Under the pieces are notes generated by a model. That model searched no databases, had not been told where the DNA came from, and saw only the letters and a program-made list of their open reading frames with translations. This document shows, one piece after another, positions 23,860 through 36,859 of a stretch of DNA of 64,000 nucleotides. Each line of letters begins with the position of its first letter. The first letter of the stretch is position 1. The translations under genes were made by a program, and so were the position numbers. Source of the DNA: Siniperca chuatsi (lineage: Eukaryota; Chordata; Actinopteri; Centrarchiformes; Sinipercidae); NCBI RefSeq assembly GCF_020085105.1, contig NC_058058.1, positions 6,502,175-6,566,174 on the forward strand. Direction: 5' to 3'.

Positions 23860-25375
23860 CAAACACCAATTTGGTGTTGTGGAAAGGAGCGCTCCTTTCA
23901 CACTGACTTCCATTCCCACAACAGAAGTACAAGGAGTTATGTAACTACAGCATGTCTTCAAAGAAATCAGAAATTGTCAAATTAATGACTGCAGTATACT
24001 TATCAAAAATTGTTGCAATTCGGTGATGCCAATCCCTCTCAGAAAAGTAAGTACTCGCCAGTGTTTCCCTTATATTCATTCTGAAGCTACTAAAATTTCA
24101 CATGATCATTAATAACAATGGGATACTAATGATTTTCACGGTTGGCTAGCTCCCTCACCTCATTCTTCAAAGAACATCTACATGAAAGGTACTGTGTTAA
24201 TCACACAGTAAATGTACAGTATAGGTTACAGTGTCAGTTAATAAATGCTGCATCTTCTCAAGACCAAGAAAAGTCTTGTATGTCATTTCTCAACTGCTGG
24301 AAAAGTGAAGGGAGTTAGCCCTAGCCAACACCTCCCCTGTGCTTACGACTACGGTCTGGGAGCTGAGCAGGAAAGGCTAACAGTTTTTTGGCTGCTATCT
24401 AACATTACCTAAATTTAGAGGAAGTAAGTAAGGTTAATTACTTGATTTAGCTGCATGTCATTATACTTACATGTCCAGTGTTAAGAACGTCAGGTACAAG
24501 CTTAGACTGAACTGGTGCACAACTTTGTCCTGTACACATACTGTACATCTAGTTAAATTATATTTACATTTTCAGATGAGTCTGAAAAACTGGTTGGTTA
24601 GGAAAAGAAAGGACAACGGTGACCATGGGAGGAGCTGAGGTTAGTAAAGCAAATTAGCAATGCAAACTACTCACTAAGTTTCTTTTGGATTTTAATGTAC
24701 AAATGCTGGGTAATTATACACAATGGAGTGAATCTTGCATGTCTATTTTTTTATATTAATTTCTACAGATAAATGTCAAAAGCTGTAAGTTAAGTAAACT
24801 AAGACACAAAAGGCAAACATGAATGATCCTATCTATAATGATTCAGGGGTCATTTAAACATAGTTTTCCATACCATTATAACACTTAGTTGGTGCTGCGC
24901 CATGAACGTATCATAACTAAATGACTTTTCCCAGATCTAAGTGCACTTCTGTAGCAAGTTTAGTCTTTAAGCTTCTTGGGTGTTTTTTATTTATTTGCTC
25001 TAGGCTTTTCCAACTTTTTGTACGCTGCTGGGGGAAAAAAAAAAAATTAGGGGAAACAAACAATTTCTAGACAGAATTTCTGCTCTCTCATCTGAAGTGA
25101 CATTTCTCATGAAAAAAAAAATAAAATCTTGGGGTTTACTTGTGTAGGTGTTTTATCTACAGGGTTTTTCATGCAAGAGGAATGTGCATCATTGCCCAAC
25201 TGCCAATCTATACTACACGGGCTCAAAGGCAAATGTGTTGGCATCCTTGTTTTAATCTTCTATATACTGTTCTGTTGTGAATCCTACTAAGGTCATTTGA
25301 ACAAGTCCAGTGTTTAGGTTACTTTGCTAAAGCATTCCTGAGTACACGCTATACAGCCACAAAATCCTCCACAGT
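23860..25375. other. Gene-poor interval, nothing recognised
   Basis: AT-rich DNA without recognisable exons or repeat termini. Confidence 0.4.
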
Positions 25376-25379
25376 CCAT

Positions 25380-25570
25380 AACCTTTAAAGTTGGTCAAAC
25401 CTGTTAAAGAAAAAAATGTACATAACACAAACACACGTAACATTGCAGATAAACACTCCATGACATCCAAATCTATTACCAAATTCATCCAAGTATTTGT
25501 AGTCCTCTGTTTTGCAGCCATTTCAGATGTGTTTTGCAGGATTCTCAGATGCCAAACGAAGATGTTCAGA
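25380..25570 (-). other. Duplicated splice-acceptor-like cassette, copy B
   Basis: Minus-strand TTTTTTTCTTTAACAG is followed by GTTTGACCAACTTTAAAGGT and TATGGACTGTGG; upstream is CATCTGAGAATCCTGCAAAA. It matches copy A at 22555-22745 in order and orientation, about 2.8 kb away. The stretch between the matching blocks is longer here. Confidence 0.5.
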
Positions 25571-27835
25571 AGATTTTTCTTGACTTTCTTTCCAAGCAAA
25601 AAAATCTTGTTTTAGTTATTGTGCAGGGTGCATTATCATACTGTGTACAAGAGGAATGCTACAAATCATTTTTTAAGGTTCTTGATGTCTTACATGCTCC
25701 AATGATTTGGCAGTCTTTGGCTATTTGACAAATGAGAACAACTGACATAGGATGCATTGTAGTCATCCTGTTACAGATCCAAATGTTGTCCAAAGTGGAC
25801 AGACACTTACTGTTTACAAAAGAGCAGTAGGCAAGTGACTCCAAAAGGTTGGTGGCTGAAAGCCACTTATTGTTTAACTTAAAAATGTAACTATTATAAA
25901 AAAGTAGTATCAGAAGTTGCGCTGTTCCAAGGACACTTTTGTCAACTGCACGTAATGTAAATGCACCTTCAATAGTCCACAGTCAAGCTAGTTCCAGGAA
26001 AAAATAATCAAAGTGTCCTGCTTCATCTTTCAGAATATTCTCCATTTCCATAACAAAAACGCAGTCAAGTGTAACAATTATACTTGTCAAGATTCAAGTT
26101 GTAATTATTACAAGAATACTTACACTCACTTTACAGCCCACCTCCTCCTACCACACAACTCTGAGAAATGCTTGCTGAGGCAAGCCAGTGTCCATTTGAT
26201 GCCAAGTGATGTCACAATACCTCAAAACAGGTACTAACATGATTAATGGGGAGCGGCCAGCAGAATAAAAATGTCGAAGGACACCTTAAGAACGAGGGTT
26301 TCTTTCATATGATAATTATATAAAATGTTAATAGTTTGACAGTTTCTTTATGTAGTGGGCAATCAATCAACCACAGAGTTTAGGTACAATCTGTGATCCA
26401 GTTGACAACAAACAGGTAGCCCACCATCAAAATTCAAAACAGATTTGGTAACTCCATTATCTCAAGGTATTTAATACCAGGCATTATGTTTTTATTGCTC
26501 CCCATATTGAAGACTTTGCATCCTGGGTAGAAGGCAACCACGACAGTTCTCTTGATACGATTTGTGGGCTCTTTTGTCTTGTAATATTGCCACAAATGAC
26601 ATTAATGCAGCTACAGCTTAACATGTCTCCTGAAATGCAGATAGACTTGTCAATGGGCACTGTTGAATGTGACTCAATTAATGATATGAGGCAGTGTGAG
26701 AAGGTGCGTTTGTTGTCAAATGTCACCTTCAACAACAGATCTGGGGGAAATAACAAAATGAAAGCACTGTGGACCCCGGCTGTACCGAAGTAACATAGTA
26801 AGGCTTGTCCATGACCAACAATTAACTAAAAGAGCATGCTGAGAAAACTTCTTTCAGCCAAATAACCTTGTATCTGTGCAGCACAATATAAATTAAATTA
26901 GAATTCAGTGTAAAATTGTATTGGATTATGAAATCAATACAACTGTGATAAGATGTAAAAGGGAATTCACAAGCTGTCGACAGTGAAATGTTGTCATGAC
27001 ATGTCTTGTCAGTAACAGGAAGTAGAAAGTAGAAAAGGTGTAGCAGAGACAGGCCATATATTCCACTCCAGAATGAGCCATAATCAATGCAGTTTACCTT
27101 GCTTATAACTCTGAAAGCCTGGGCACAGAACTGATACTCTGGATTTCTTGTCTTCTTACAGGTCCAGCAAAATGATTGCTACAACTTGTGCACGTTTAGG
27201 ATCCATTTTCTAAATCCAACATTGGCTATGTTTGCTTACTCTCATGTTACACTAATGTCATGTAGCTATGAAAATCGTCATTAATTCATAAATATTTTGA
27301 ATTAAAAGCAAGAATTTAAAAATATATTAAGAGTAAGAACTGAATAGAATTGGTCACGGGGTGGCCCCTTGCTTGCTTTATGTTTTTTGGAAAATAAGGG
27401 ATGACGTTTTCATCCATAGACAGAACTAAACTTGCTTTAGTTTCAAAACTGACCACTATGCATGTTGGTCAAACTGAGCTCCTTGCCAGTCAAGCAAAGG
27501 CAGATTTACACATGCCAAAAATAGTGCGACTATAATATGGACAGTCGACTCATAAAATTTCATGTCAATTACTTCAGTCAAGACAAACTCTGTTGACCTC
27601 TGTTGTACCCAAAAATAAGTCCTTAACAGAACTGAATATGACTACGTTTACATGCAGGTTTGTAAAGGTTAATCTGTCTTTAGATTAGACAGTGACTGGG
27701 TGCCAAACAACATCTAAGAAAATGTTTTTAATGTTGCCACTTAGGGGACTGAGGTTATGTGCTTATTTGTTTAACTGCCATTACACTTTAATACATGGCC
27801 AACATCTACACACTGAAGCACTTTTGCACTTGGGC
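25571..27835. other. Gene-poor interval downstream of sfpq
   Basis: No convincing exon, RNA gene or repeat is visible. If extended sfpq 3' transcripts exist, they would cross this region. Confidence 0.4.
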
Positions 27836-27837
27836 TT

Positions 27838-28413
27838 TCTCAGGGCCTTCTCACACCTGAAAGGCCGAACCAAGGTTCGTGTTATATTGTACACATTTGA
27901 TCCGGTCAGTTTTGGTTTCACACTGCAATCATGCAAGTGCACTAAAGAACTATACATGACATCCTGTCATCATCACCTAGCTGTACTTACAATTGATTGA
28001 TTTGTAGATGGGCGTGCGTCTGACGTCGGCGTGTTGTCAATTCAGCAGGTAGCCTTTTATCGCAGTTTGAATGAATGGAGAAAAATTAATGAACAGTTTC
28101 ATTTTGTTGCCACTATAATAATAATTTGGTCTCCTCTCCCCACGTTTTGTTGCGTTGTTTTTCCTTTTTCCGGTTCTGACGATAGCCTGCAGATAGAACT
28201 TCCTGTAATTGGTCCAAAAGTCCGAACCATCCAAAAATGTTTTCACACTAGAAACGAACCGAACCATGGTTAACTTGATCAGGACAGAGACCACCTCTTT
28301 TCATAGGACCTCGGTTCGTCGTCTGGGGGAGGTTTTACATGTGTAATTTTGAGTCAGATCAAAGTGACAGTCCCAAAGTCTGGACCAAACGAGGTAGGTG
28401 TGAAAGGGCCCTT
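27838..28413. mobile_element. Non-autonomous DNA transposon, about 575 bp
   Basis: The left end 'agggccttctcacacctgaa' and the reverse complement of the right end 'agggccctttcacacctacc' form terminal inverted repeats, and both continue into 'gaaccaagg'- or 'tttggtcc'-type sub-terminal motifs. This AGGGCCCTTTCACACC terminus is one I associate with hAT-like teleost elements. No target duplication could be confirmed. Confidence 0.65.
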
Positions 28414-29480
28414 GTATATCCATCTCACTGCCAGAAGCATAACTGAGACTAAAAGTGTAATGATGTCCATCATCACATCATTAAGAGAAATACAAACAAA
28501 TCGGGTCATCAAAAGGTTGTTGCTTTTATAAATGGACGAGATCTCATAACAATTTTAAAGACATAATCCAACTCCAAAAGTTTTATGTCACCTGTCCATC
28601 TACGAGAATTGACGATTTTACTAACAGACATGGGTGAGCATGGTGATCCTTATATTATCATCATCGTTAGACTGCATGTAAACGTAGCCAATAACCCCAG
28701 GTTCCAAACATGCACACAAAACACACACTAATGTGGACTGTGTGTCAGTGACAGACCGAGTACGTGATATGAGCAGAATGTGTTTGTAAGAAGACGAGTG
28801 TGTGTCCACTTGGCTACACACAACCACACACACTATACCACAGGCTTTCTTAAAGGTTCTATGTGTAGTATTTCTGCTCGCCTGAAGCAAGACTGTAAAA
28901 GCAGAGTTACCGAATGCCAATGAATGAAACACGGTAAACAACTCAGTGCACCCACTTGAGTATGAAAAATTGCTTTTTAGCACGTTTAATGTTTCACAGA
29001 GAGGAGACTTATATTTCCACTGAGTGCAGTGTTTGTAGAGTGAAATGGCAAAGTTGTGCTGGGTGCCGACTAGTCTATAGACTTCTTAGCAGATGCTAAA
29101 TGTCTTACCAGTGTTATTTCGCACTATTTATGTCTCAGCTTAATTACTTCTTTGTTAAAAATATAATAAACTGACATGGTATCTGCTGGGAAGAAAATAA
29201 AGATGCAAAGGATGGGTGGGGCATTTGCAGCGAGCATACGCTTCAGACGGGGCCACATGTGTTTTTTAGATTGTGTTTTACGCATCGCTGAACGAAAGAG
29301 GTCAGGACTCTGGCAGAGATAACACATAGACCCTTTAAGACCTAACGTGGCAGATTTATCCAAATTATTTAATTTGTGCAAACAACCAACTGTTGGAATT
29401 TGGTTGCTTTTCGAACGTACTGTACGTTTCAACTTTTAGGAATAAATGTTAAAGGTTTGTCCTGATAGAACCAATGTCTC

Positions 29481-29486
29481 TTTATT
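29481..29486 (-). terminator. sfpq: sfpq polyadenylation signal AATAAA
   Basis: The first AATAAA on the minus strand after the sfpq stop codon, about 340 nt downstream, giving a short 3' UTR. Longer 3' ends further left are possible. Confidence 0.55.
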
Positions 29487-29821
29487 ATAATACATGCTTT
29501 GACTCCAAATGTATGGCACAAAACACAGCCATAGAAAGTTGAGAAAAATGTTACAATTATCACTTCACGGCGACTCACAGAGCATAATACATCTAGAAAA
29601 CAAAATTATACATGGGTCAGAAAGAACTAACGGACCACACGAGGTTGACCTCTCTTTCCATACTACTGACAATACAAAATAAAAAATGAAAATATTGACT
29701 TTGTCATAAAATGAGTAAATTGTCAGGCTAAAATGTAGCAACAATTTAAACTTAAATACAAGAAAAGCATGTTTGGATAATCTATACAAATGGTGCTGCT
29801 GGGAGCGTCAAAGAACAGCGT

Positions 29822-32800
29822 TTAAAAACGGGGTTTCTTAGAAGGACCATCAAACTCCTCGCGGACCCTCCCGTACCCGGGGTTACCAGGACCCATTCCC
29901 CTAGGACCGCCCTGGGCGAAGCGCTCGTTGCGCTGTGGGGGTCAAATTTGCCAGGGAGGCAGATAGGAAGGTGGGGAATAAGGTACGGGATGTGTTCAGT
30001 GCGCAAGCACACAGTTCATGTCCATATGGAAATGTATAAAAATGGTATGGCAATAGAGGTGATTTGTTTTAAATCATGAGCAGATTTACAAAACAACCAG
30101 CAGGAGACACATCCGGAGAAACCGTTCGTTCCAATATGAAGGTCCACAGGTGCCACAGGTTACATACGGAAAAGGAAGAGAGGGTAATGCTTTTGTTAGT
30201 CAGTGCCTACCTAGTATGGTCTCTCCAGTGCATGCCAAGACTAGCCTATAGTCTTTACTTGTTCTTAGGTCTAGCATTTTGTAAATGCTGACCATATTTA
30301 CCTCTTCATGATCATTTAATATAGGAACAGATTCATACCTAACTCTCTTGGGGATATTTACTTTAAAAAAAAAAACAAACATATTTAATAATTGTATATA
30401 TTAATATAAGATGATAAATAAAACCCAAACATTTTGAATTCCTTTGTTGCAACCAGAATTCATGTTTCCTTTTTTTAAATTTGAAAAAAGATATGAAATT
30501 AGGTGCCACTGTAACAAATTCGGACTGAATTAAGTTCTAAAGTTTCCTGAAAAGAAATTATGGTGTATTAATCTGCTGTCCAGCAATCATGGCACCTCTT
30601 ATGGCACTGCATTGATAAAATGGAAAAACCTAACTAATGGTCTTCAATGTGACCAGAATCTGAAGTACAGGAACTGTACCAGAAATACATGTGTAGACTT
30701 TTGGCACTTGGGCACAGTAACATGTAAACATTGCACAAGACATTCAGCACAACCATTTTTTCCAACAAGAAATGGAATTTGTTTATCAATATGCACTTTA
30801 TATGCCAATTCAGACAAGTTCTGTGAAACTACAATAGTGTTGGAAAGAGTGAATGTCTCAAAAGCCAAAAATCCAACAGAGGGGATGGCTTTGATTTACA
30901 ACTACAGGCTACAATGGAACAATATAATAAGAACAGAACATAAATGTAATGTAGTAAGAATGTAGAATATGAATATATCCTGAAGTGGATCTACCCAACA
31001 TGAATCTGCTCAGCCTACTAAATTATTAATGACTTTAACTGAGCTTTACATTAAGATGTGACTATAAAAAGTACAGTGTGTCAAGGTGCACACTTCATGG
31101 ATTGTCAAACTGTTGCATTGCCAACATCAACATTGCCAACAAGCTTGAACCTAAAAACAATTCTTAGTTCTTCAGCCTTTTCTAAAATAATTTTAAGGGC
31201 AAATGGTGCTTTATATTCATAGCCAGACTAAATACTTATGCCGAGCTATTATTTATAGTATGTGTAAACTAAGTTTGATTTGTCAAAAGCTACAAATGTG
31301 AAGCGCACCATTTTTCAAACACAAAAGTAAGTTGTCAAAGCCTGCTTAAGAAGTTTCTGGAAATACATTTCATTCAGGACCTACAATGTTAACACACATT
31401 TAGCCGTTCTTACTGTCAACGGCAATCCAGAAACAAACCTAACATTGGTACTACAATTCTGCCAGAAGCATAGATCTCAAGCGTTGTCCAGTATTCACCA
31501 ATATCATCCTAAGAACAAACGGTCACAAGGCTTTGCCTGCCCCCATCAATTAATCCTGCTGTAATATACAAGTGTGAATATTTTTTTCAAGATTGAATGC
31601 CATATACCGTCAGCCTGCACTAAAAGCATTATAAATGCTCAGTTACAAAAAAGATGTTGATGAGAAGGTAAAGGTTGCTGGTCCAGAAGATGAACTACAC
31701 CCCTACACGTAGCATGTTCATATACAACTTCCTTTCTTCTCATGACAGGTGATACATGAAACTGCTAGCACAGTATGAAAAAAAGGGATTTAAAAACTAA
31801 ATAAACACATTGTCAACAGTTAAGGGAAAAAACACTGGTAGGTGCCATTCTGCCTCCGGTCAAGAAAACATGCCTGTCCCGCTCACATGAGACAGGGCTT
31901 GCAATAGCAGTCCACTACACAAACGATGTGATAAGAGTGAGCAGAGCCACTGAAGTCTGTCTACAGCTGTCAGAGAGCACATTGGAGAGCAATTTCTTAT
32001 GATTTAGTGCAGGTTGACGGTTCTGTAGCTGGAATGCACTAAGATGAAGGTAACTGAGGGGGCTTGGCTTGCCACTGAAAGAAACAGGTAGCATATCTGT
32101 CACAGTCAACAACCAGCAAGCCATCCGAAGACAGCTGGGAACACAAATCATTCATATTTTCTCATGCTGCTTGGCCAGCTGGCCTTCGTGTTCAAAATCA
32201 GCTGGGAGTCTTTCCAACAAAAAGGAAAGCCGAACAAACTACATTAACTACTAATCTTCCAAAAAGTGGGATACGTTACCATTTCGTTGCCCATCAAGCC
32301 TCCTGATGATGGTCCCTGCTGTCCCTCAAAGCCCAGTCCACCCATGGGGAACTTCTGGTTGGATGCACCAAAGGGCATATCTAACAGAAAGTACACATAC
32401 ATACGTCAGTCAAACTTCTAATGGGGCCTGTTCATGTCAAAGCTGATGACAAGATACATTACATTCACACAGATATCAGTGTGTCATTCCAAAGGGAATC
32501 ACACAACCTTGAAAGAGAAAACCTACCTGAGTGCTGTATTACATACATATACACTCAACTGCCAGTTTATTAGGTCCCTCTAGCTGAAACTAATGCAGTC
32601 CGACACCTGCGAAAAATCCAACTCACATAACGTTCTCTTTTTGTTGAAACTGTTTTAGAGAGGTTCTGGTTCAAATTTAACTTCTACTTGGAGGTTGTAG
32701 TTTGTGGTGCTGTTGAATTGAATTGTGTTATATTGACCGGTTTATAATATTAATATTTAATCATTGATCAGTAACTGATATACATAGAGTATAGATCATA

Positions 32801-35800
32801 GAGTTGTTTCTTGAATGAAATTACTGAAAAATAACTTACCACCCATGCCCATAGCTCCACCCGGATTCATTCTCATTTCCCTGTCCCTCTGCAATAAAAA
32901 GACAAGAAAATAAACATTAAACCGGGCAAATATTGATGAAGTATCTTGTTGCATTGCATTTATGTAATAGTCTTGTATTCTAATTAAGTTTAACTCACAT
33001 CCATGAAGTTGCCCATCCTGTAGTTCTCTTCACGCTGGCGGCGCATCTGTTCTTCCATCTCCCTCTTGCGAAGCATCTCCTCCTCCCGCCTGCGTCGCTC
33101 TTCTTCTTGTCTGTTTACAAAGAGGAAAATCAAATGGGATCCACGTTTAACATTACTTAACAAATTAGATTTAATTTAACTCATTACAAAGGGAGTACAA
33201 TGGTCAAAAATGTAAGAATTTACAAATCAGTGTAACAAAGCTGTAAAGCACCATCCCTGACAGTGAAGGAAGGAGTATTGTGTTTGAGAGGACGCCCGGA
33301 TCACAATAACATCTGCTGCAATCAACAACCAAGCAAAATTATAATGAACATAAATACCTGAGCTGCATCTCCTTCCTCTTTTGCATCTCCTGACTGTGCA
33401 ACTCCTCCATGCGCCGCAGTTCCTCCTGTCGTCTCAGCAGATCTGAAAGGAAACATGAAACCAACACATTTAATTGTGGTACCTGAACACCAGGGCACTC
33501 CACATCATGTAAATGACATCTTTTGCAGTGATAAATAGCATAAAATATAATCAAACAGCTGTAGGCTTTTGTTTCGTTTTTAAACCTGACATCACTTGCC
33601 TTGTCGGAGCAGGTTAGCCTGGTGCTCATGGTAAGCGTCCTCCATCTCACTCTCCAGCTTCTCACGGGCCTCACGCATGTTCTTCTCCACCTGCTGCCTC
33701 TGCTGCTTCTCCATTTCATCCAGGGACTTCCAGCGCTTGGAGTACTCAAATTCAAAAGTGCCTGGACGAGCAAAACGAGGAGGTTCCTCGCGCTCTCTAT
33801 AGACGCAATCAACACAATATACAGTATGTCATGTTTACATAATTGTATCTGCACCATAGTCCTGTTGAGTTCTGCCCTATCAGATTGGAAATACTAAAGC
33901 CATGCTAAATGCTCTATAGTAACATGGGTGCAAAAATATTTTGCGTCGGTGGGAAACAAATGCCTCAACAGCAAATGCAAAACTGTCAATGATTCTTTTT
34001 AAACCAGTACTTTATATTAACACCCCAATATTTTGATTTCAACTTTTCATCAACTTTATACAGTAAGCAATATGGATATCTGTGTTAGTCGCCAACATGG
34101 GGTTTTAAAGGCTGCCGGCAACATCCTTTCTCCTTCACACAGATTAACATCTGCCACTCCACACAGAAGATTGATTTTTAACAGCTGCAATCCCTGACCC
34201 CCCCCCCACCATCTGCTGCCCACAAAACAATGACTTCAAAAATAATTTACATAATAAAGGCGATTGCATCAGAGAGACTTAACTACACCATATTCAGCTC
34301 AATTTCAAAACATCTTTTCTAATACCCACAAAGGCAAACCTATGGTGTGAACATGACAAACAGTGATATGCTTACGCTTGATATCTGGGGTTCTTCTGTG
34401 CCAATTTCTCTGGAAGACCATCTTCATCATCAAACTGCTCCAGGGGCTCGACAACGACAGGCCGGGGTTGCCTGAAAATGGTGAAACGAATAAAAGACGA
34501 ATAAGCGAGGGTTTCAAGCATCTTCTATGGAGGTGTACTGACTCACTGACCACAATGCAAAGGTGTGCTTTTTTTTTTAAAATTAATTAATTTTTTTTTT
34601 ACTTTAGCTGCACTTACGTGGTGAGCAGAAAGACACCCTCATTGCAACGATCCAGTGCCTTTCTAGCAGCAGGTTTGGAGGCAAACTCGACAATGCCCTT
34701 GCCTGTGGAGCGCCCACGGTCATCTACAATGACAACAGCCCTCTCGACCATTCCAAACTGTGAGAAAGCTTCTTCCAGGAGCTCATTGGAAACGAACGGC
34801 GACAGATTCTTCACAGACAAAGCTGCGGAGTGTGTGGCAAATCGGACACGCAGGGGTCTGCCTTTCATGGGTATGTCATCCAACTCTGCTTTTGCTATCT
34901 CTGCAAGTGCACGGGACTCCTGCAAGAAATCAAATGCAACTACTTTTAAGGGATCTGTTCAACCCAAATTAACAATATTTCACAAGCTTGTGAAATTCTA
35001 TGATACTTGTGTAAATTTAAGAATTGGATGTCTTACCAATCGGATGAAACCAAAGCCTTTGCCTTTGTTGATGAAGACCTCGCTGGGCTCCCCATATTTC
35101 GCGAACAGTTTCTTGAAATCTTCCTCCGTTATGTCATTGGGCAGGTTGCCAATGAACAGACGGCACCGCTGTGTGTACGACTTCTCACCGGGTTTCAGCA
35201 GCATGGACAGTGTTGCCCTAAACTCCTGTTAATTAACAATAACAACGTTAAGTTAAACTCTTAAAATGTCTGTGCTAAACCAAATAATACCATGATACTC
35301 AGACGACAAAACACACAAAATGATATTAAAAACAGGGATAGAAAATGTTTTTTAAAAAATCACCTAGAACTAGACATCTTGAAATAGTCGTGTTCGTATA
35401 CGTGGTCACGTAACGTTCATTCGCGTCTTTATTCTCCTAACAAAACGCCCATCCCCCCATTCACCGCGGTGCCCAAAGGAAAAATAAGCTTAGCCTATAT
35501 TTTCTGTTTAAGTTCATTTTAACTAGCATGCACGAGATGGAAAAAACAAAACAAAAGGGTGTCAAAGTGCAAAACAAACACTACATACTGTATGTTATTT
35601 GCTTTACCTGAATTTTTTTCGACTGTAACGTTACGGGTTTTGGACAAGATGGCGGATAGCTGAAGCTAAAGTGCTAACCCCGAGTGCGCGTGATTTCTGT
35701 CACCGCTAGAACCGCCATTAGCTGCAACAGGCGGCTAAAGAAAGACAGCCGTTGAATGCAAGAAAGCACCGCCCGGGCTGCAAAGTGTTTCAAATCGAGC

Positions 35801-36616
35801 TCAAACTGAATGAGCTAGCGTTAGCTAACAATGGCTGTCGACGCCATTCGCAGCAGAAAATGGTATACCAAGAATAATATAGACCTTTGGATGGCTCCCG
35901 TCTGACTCGGCTGCAGCGCTGTTTGTGGCCCTATTCTCCGGAACCTCCCGGTTCATCATCGGTGGCCCTGTCCTCTGGCCTTGTGGCTTCGGGCCTTGCT
36001 GTGGACCTGGCTTCGGGCCTTGCTGTGGACCTGGCTGTGGACCTGGCTGTGGACCTGGCTTCGGGCCTTGCTGTGGACTTGGCTTCGGGCCTTGCTGTGG
36101 ACCTGGCTTCGGGCTCGGGTGTGGAGGCTGCTTCTGTTGCTGTCCGTTAGCATTTCCCACCGGTGACTTCAGCTGCTGGTTCTGGTTCTGGTTTTTGTTT
36201 GCCTGGTTAGGCTGAGGGGAGGTCATGTTAGGTTTCGGCGGGGGTGACTGAATCTTCGGCGGAGGCGTAGGGGTTGTCGGTGTCCGCTGCTGCTCCTGCT
36301 TTTGCTGTGCCGGTGGTTGCTGCTGCTGCATCGGGCCTTTCATTGTGAGAGCCGGGCCGGGACTCGGCGGAGGGATGATTGGCAGCGACTGGTTCTGTTG
36401 TGGCTTCTGGGGAGTCAATTGTGGGCCCTGATTCGGCGGTCTGTTGAAGTTATTATTTGGTCCCCTCCGATTTTGGTTCTGATTTTGGAAAGGATGGCTC
36501 CTGAAATTTGGGTTTCCCATTAGCCCACCTCGCATTGGGCCGCCGGGCCCACTGCCTCTGCGTTGCTGGAAATTATTCATCCCAACGCCGCCGCGATTAC
36601 TGTTAAATCGAGACAT
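29822..36616 (-). CDS. sfpq: Splicing factor, proline- and glutamine-rich (SFPQ/PSF)
   Basis: Ten coding exons join in phase: 35885-36616, 35037-35225, 34618-34919, 34376-34471, 33600-33796, 33358-33442, 32999-33110, 32840-32888, 32280-32380 and 29822-29932. They encode 657 residues against about 707 in human. Residues 1-244 (exon 1) are an RGG-, Pro-, Gln- and Asn-rich disordered region with PGPQ/GPKP repeats. RRM1 starts at CRLFIGNLP (265) with RNP1 [11 protein letters not shown]2 starts near ALSVKNLS (341) with [12 protein letters not shown] segment with [17 protein letters not shown] follows, then a long charged coiled coil (about 470-560), and the C-terminus ends KKPRF. SFPQ is a nuclear DBHS-family RNA- and DNA-binding protein of paraspeckles, acting in splicing and transcription as dimers with NONO and PSPC1. 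Intron 5 uses a GC donor. The last intron is 2.35 kb, the longest in the gene. Confidence 0.97.
29933..32279 (-). other. sfpq: sfpq last intron (intron 9), 2.35 kb
   Basis: All other introns in this gene are between about 110 and 660 bp; this one is 2,347 bp and free of obvious transposons. In mammals the equivalent long intron of SFPQ is known to be conserved and retained in some neural transcripts. The donor here is ATG|GTAACG, which is weaker than the GTAAGT consensus. Retention would add a new C-terminus in place of the RNERF...KKPRF exon. Confidence 0.6.
32560..32745. repeat. MITE fragment in sfpq intron 8
   Basis: 'ctgccagtttattaggtccc' then 'tagctgaaactaatgcagtc' and 'ggttgtagtttgtggtgctg' match the element at 62212-62440 and the termini of the one at 4085-4512. 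Only part is present. Confidence 0.6.
35990..36125 (-). repeat. In-frame minisatellite in sfpq exon 1
   Basis: Tandem units of 12 to 24 bp, about ctggcttcgggccttgctgtgga on the plus strand in shorter and longer forms, encode PGPQQGPKP and PGPQ repeats. Unit lengths are multiples of three, so copy-number changes keep the frame. The tract is likely to vary between individuals and species. Confidence 0.75.
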
Positions 36617-36859
36617 TAATCCTTATATCAGCGAAAACTTAAAATACTTAAAACGTTATTAATTTGCTGCGTAACAGCCGTCTCCTACCGATATTTGCAG
36701 GTCAAACTCCTCAAAATGGCGACTAACGGTTGCGCATAGAGGGGTCTTTCTTTCTCCAGCACAGTGAGAACCGCCCCGCTACGCTCATTGGTCCGCTGCT
36801 CAGCAGGAGGCGTCACCAGGAAGTTCAGAATCTTTTGAAACAAACAATTCGTTGGACTT
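36617..36859 (-). promoter_or_regulatory. sfpq: sfpq promoter and 5' UTR
   Basis: This lies directly upstream of the ATG at 36616. A CCAAT box in sense orientation (36786-36790) and a YY1-like AAAATGGCGAC core (36713-36723) are present; no TATA box is apparent. The region is cut off at 36860 by a LINE insertion, so the native upstream sequence resumes at 38028. Confidence 0.55.

Noticed and set aside
34618-35232. 204-codon plus-strand frame
   Set aside because: Antisense shadow of the two RRM exons of sfpq.
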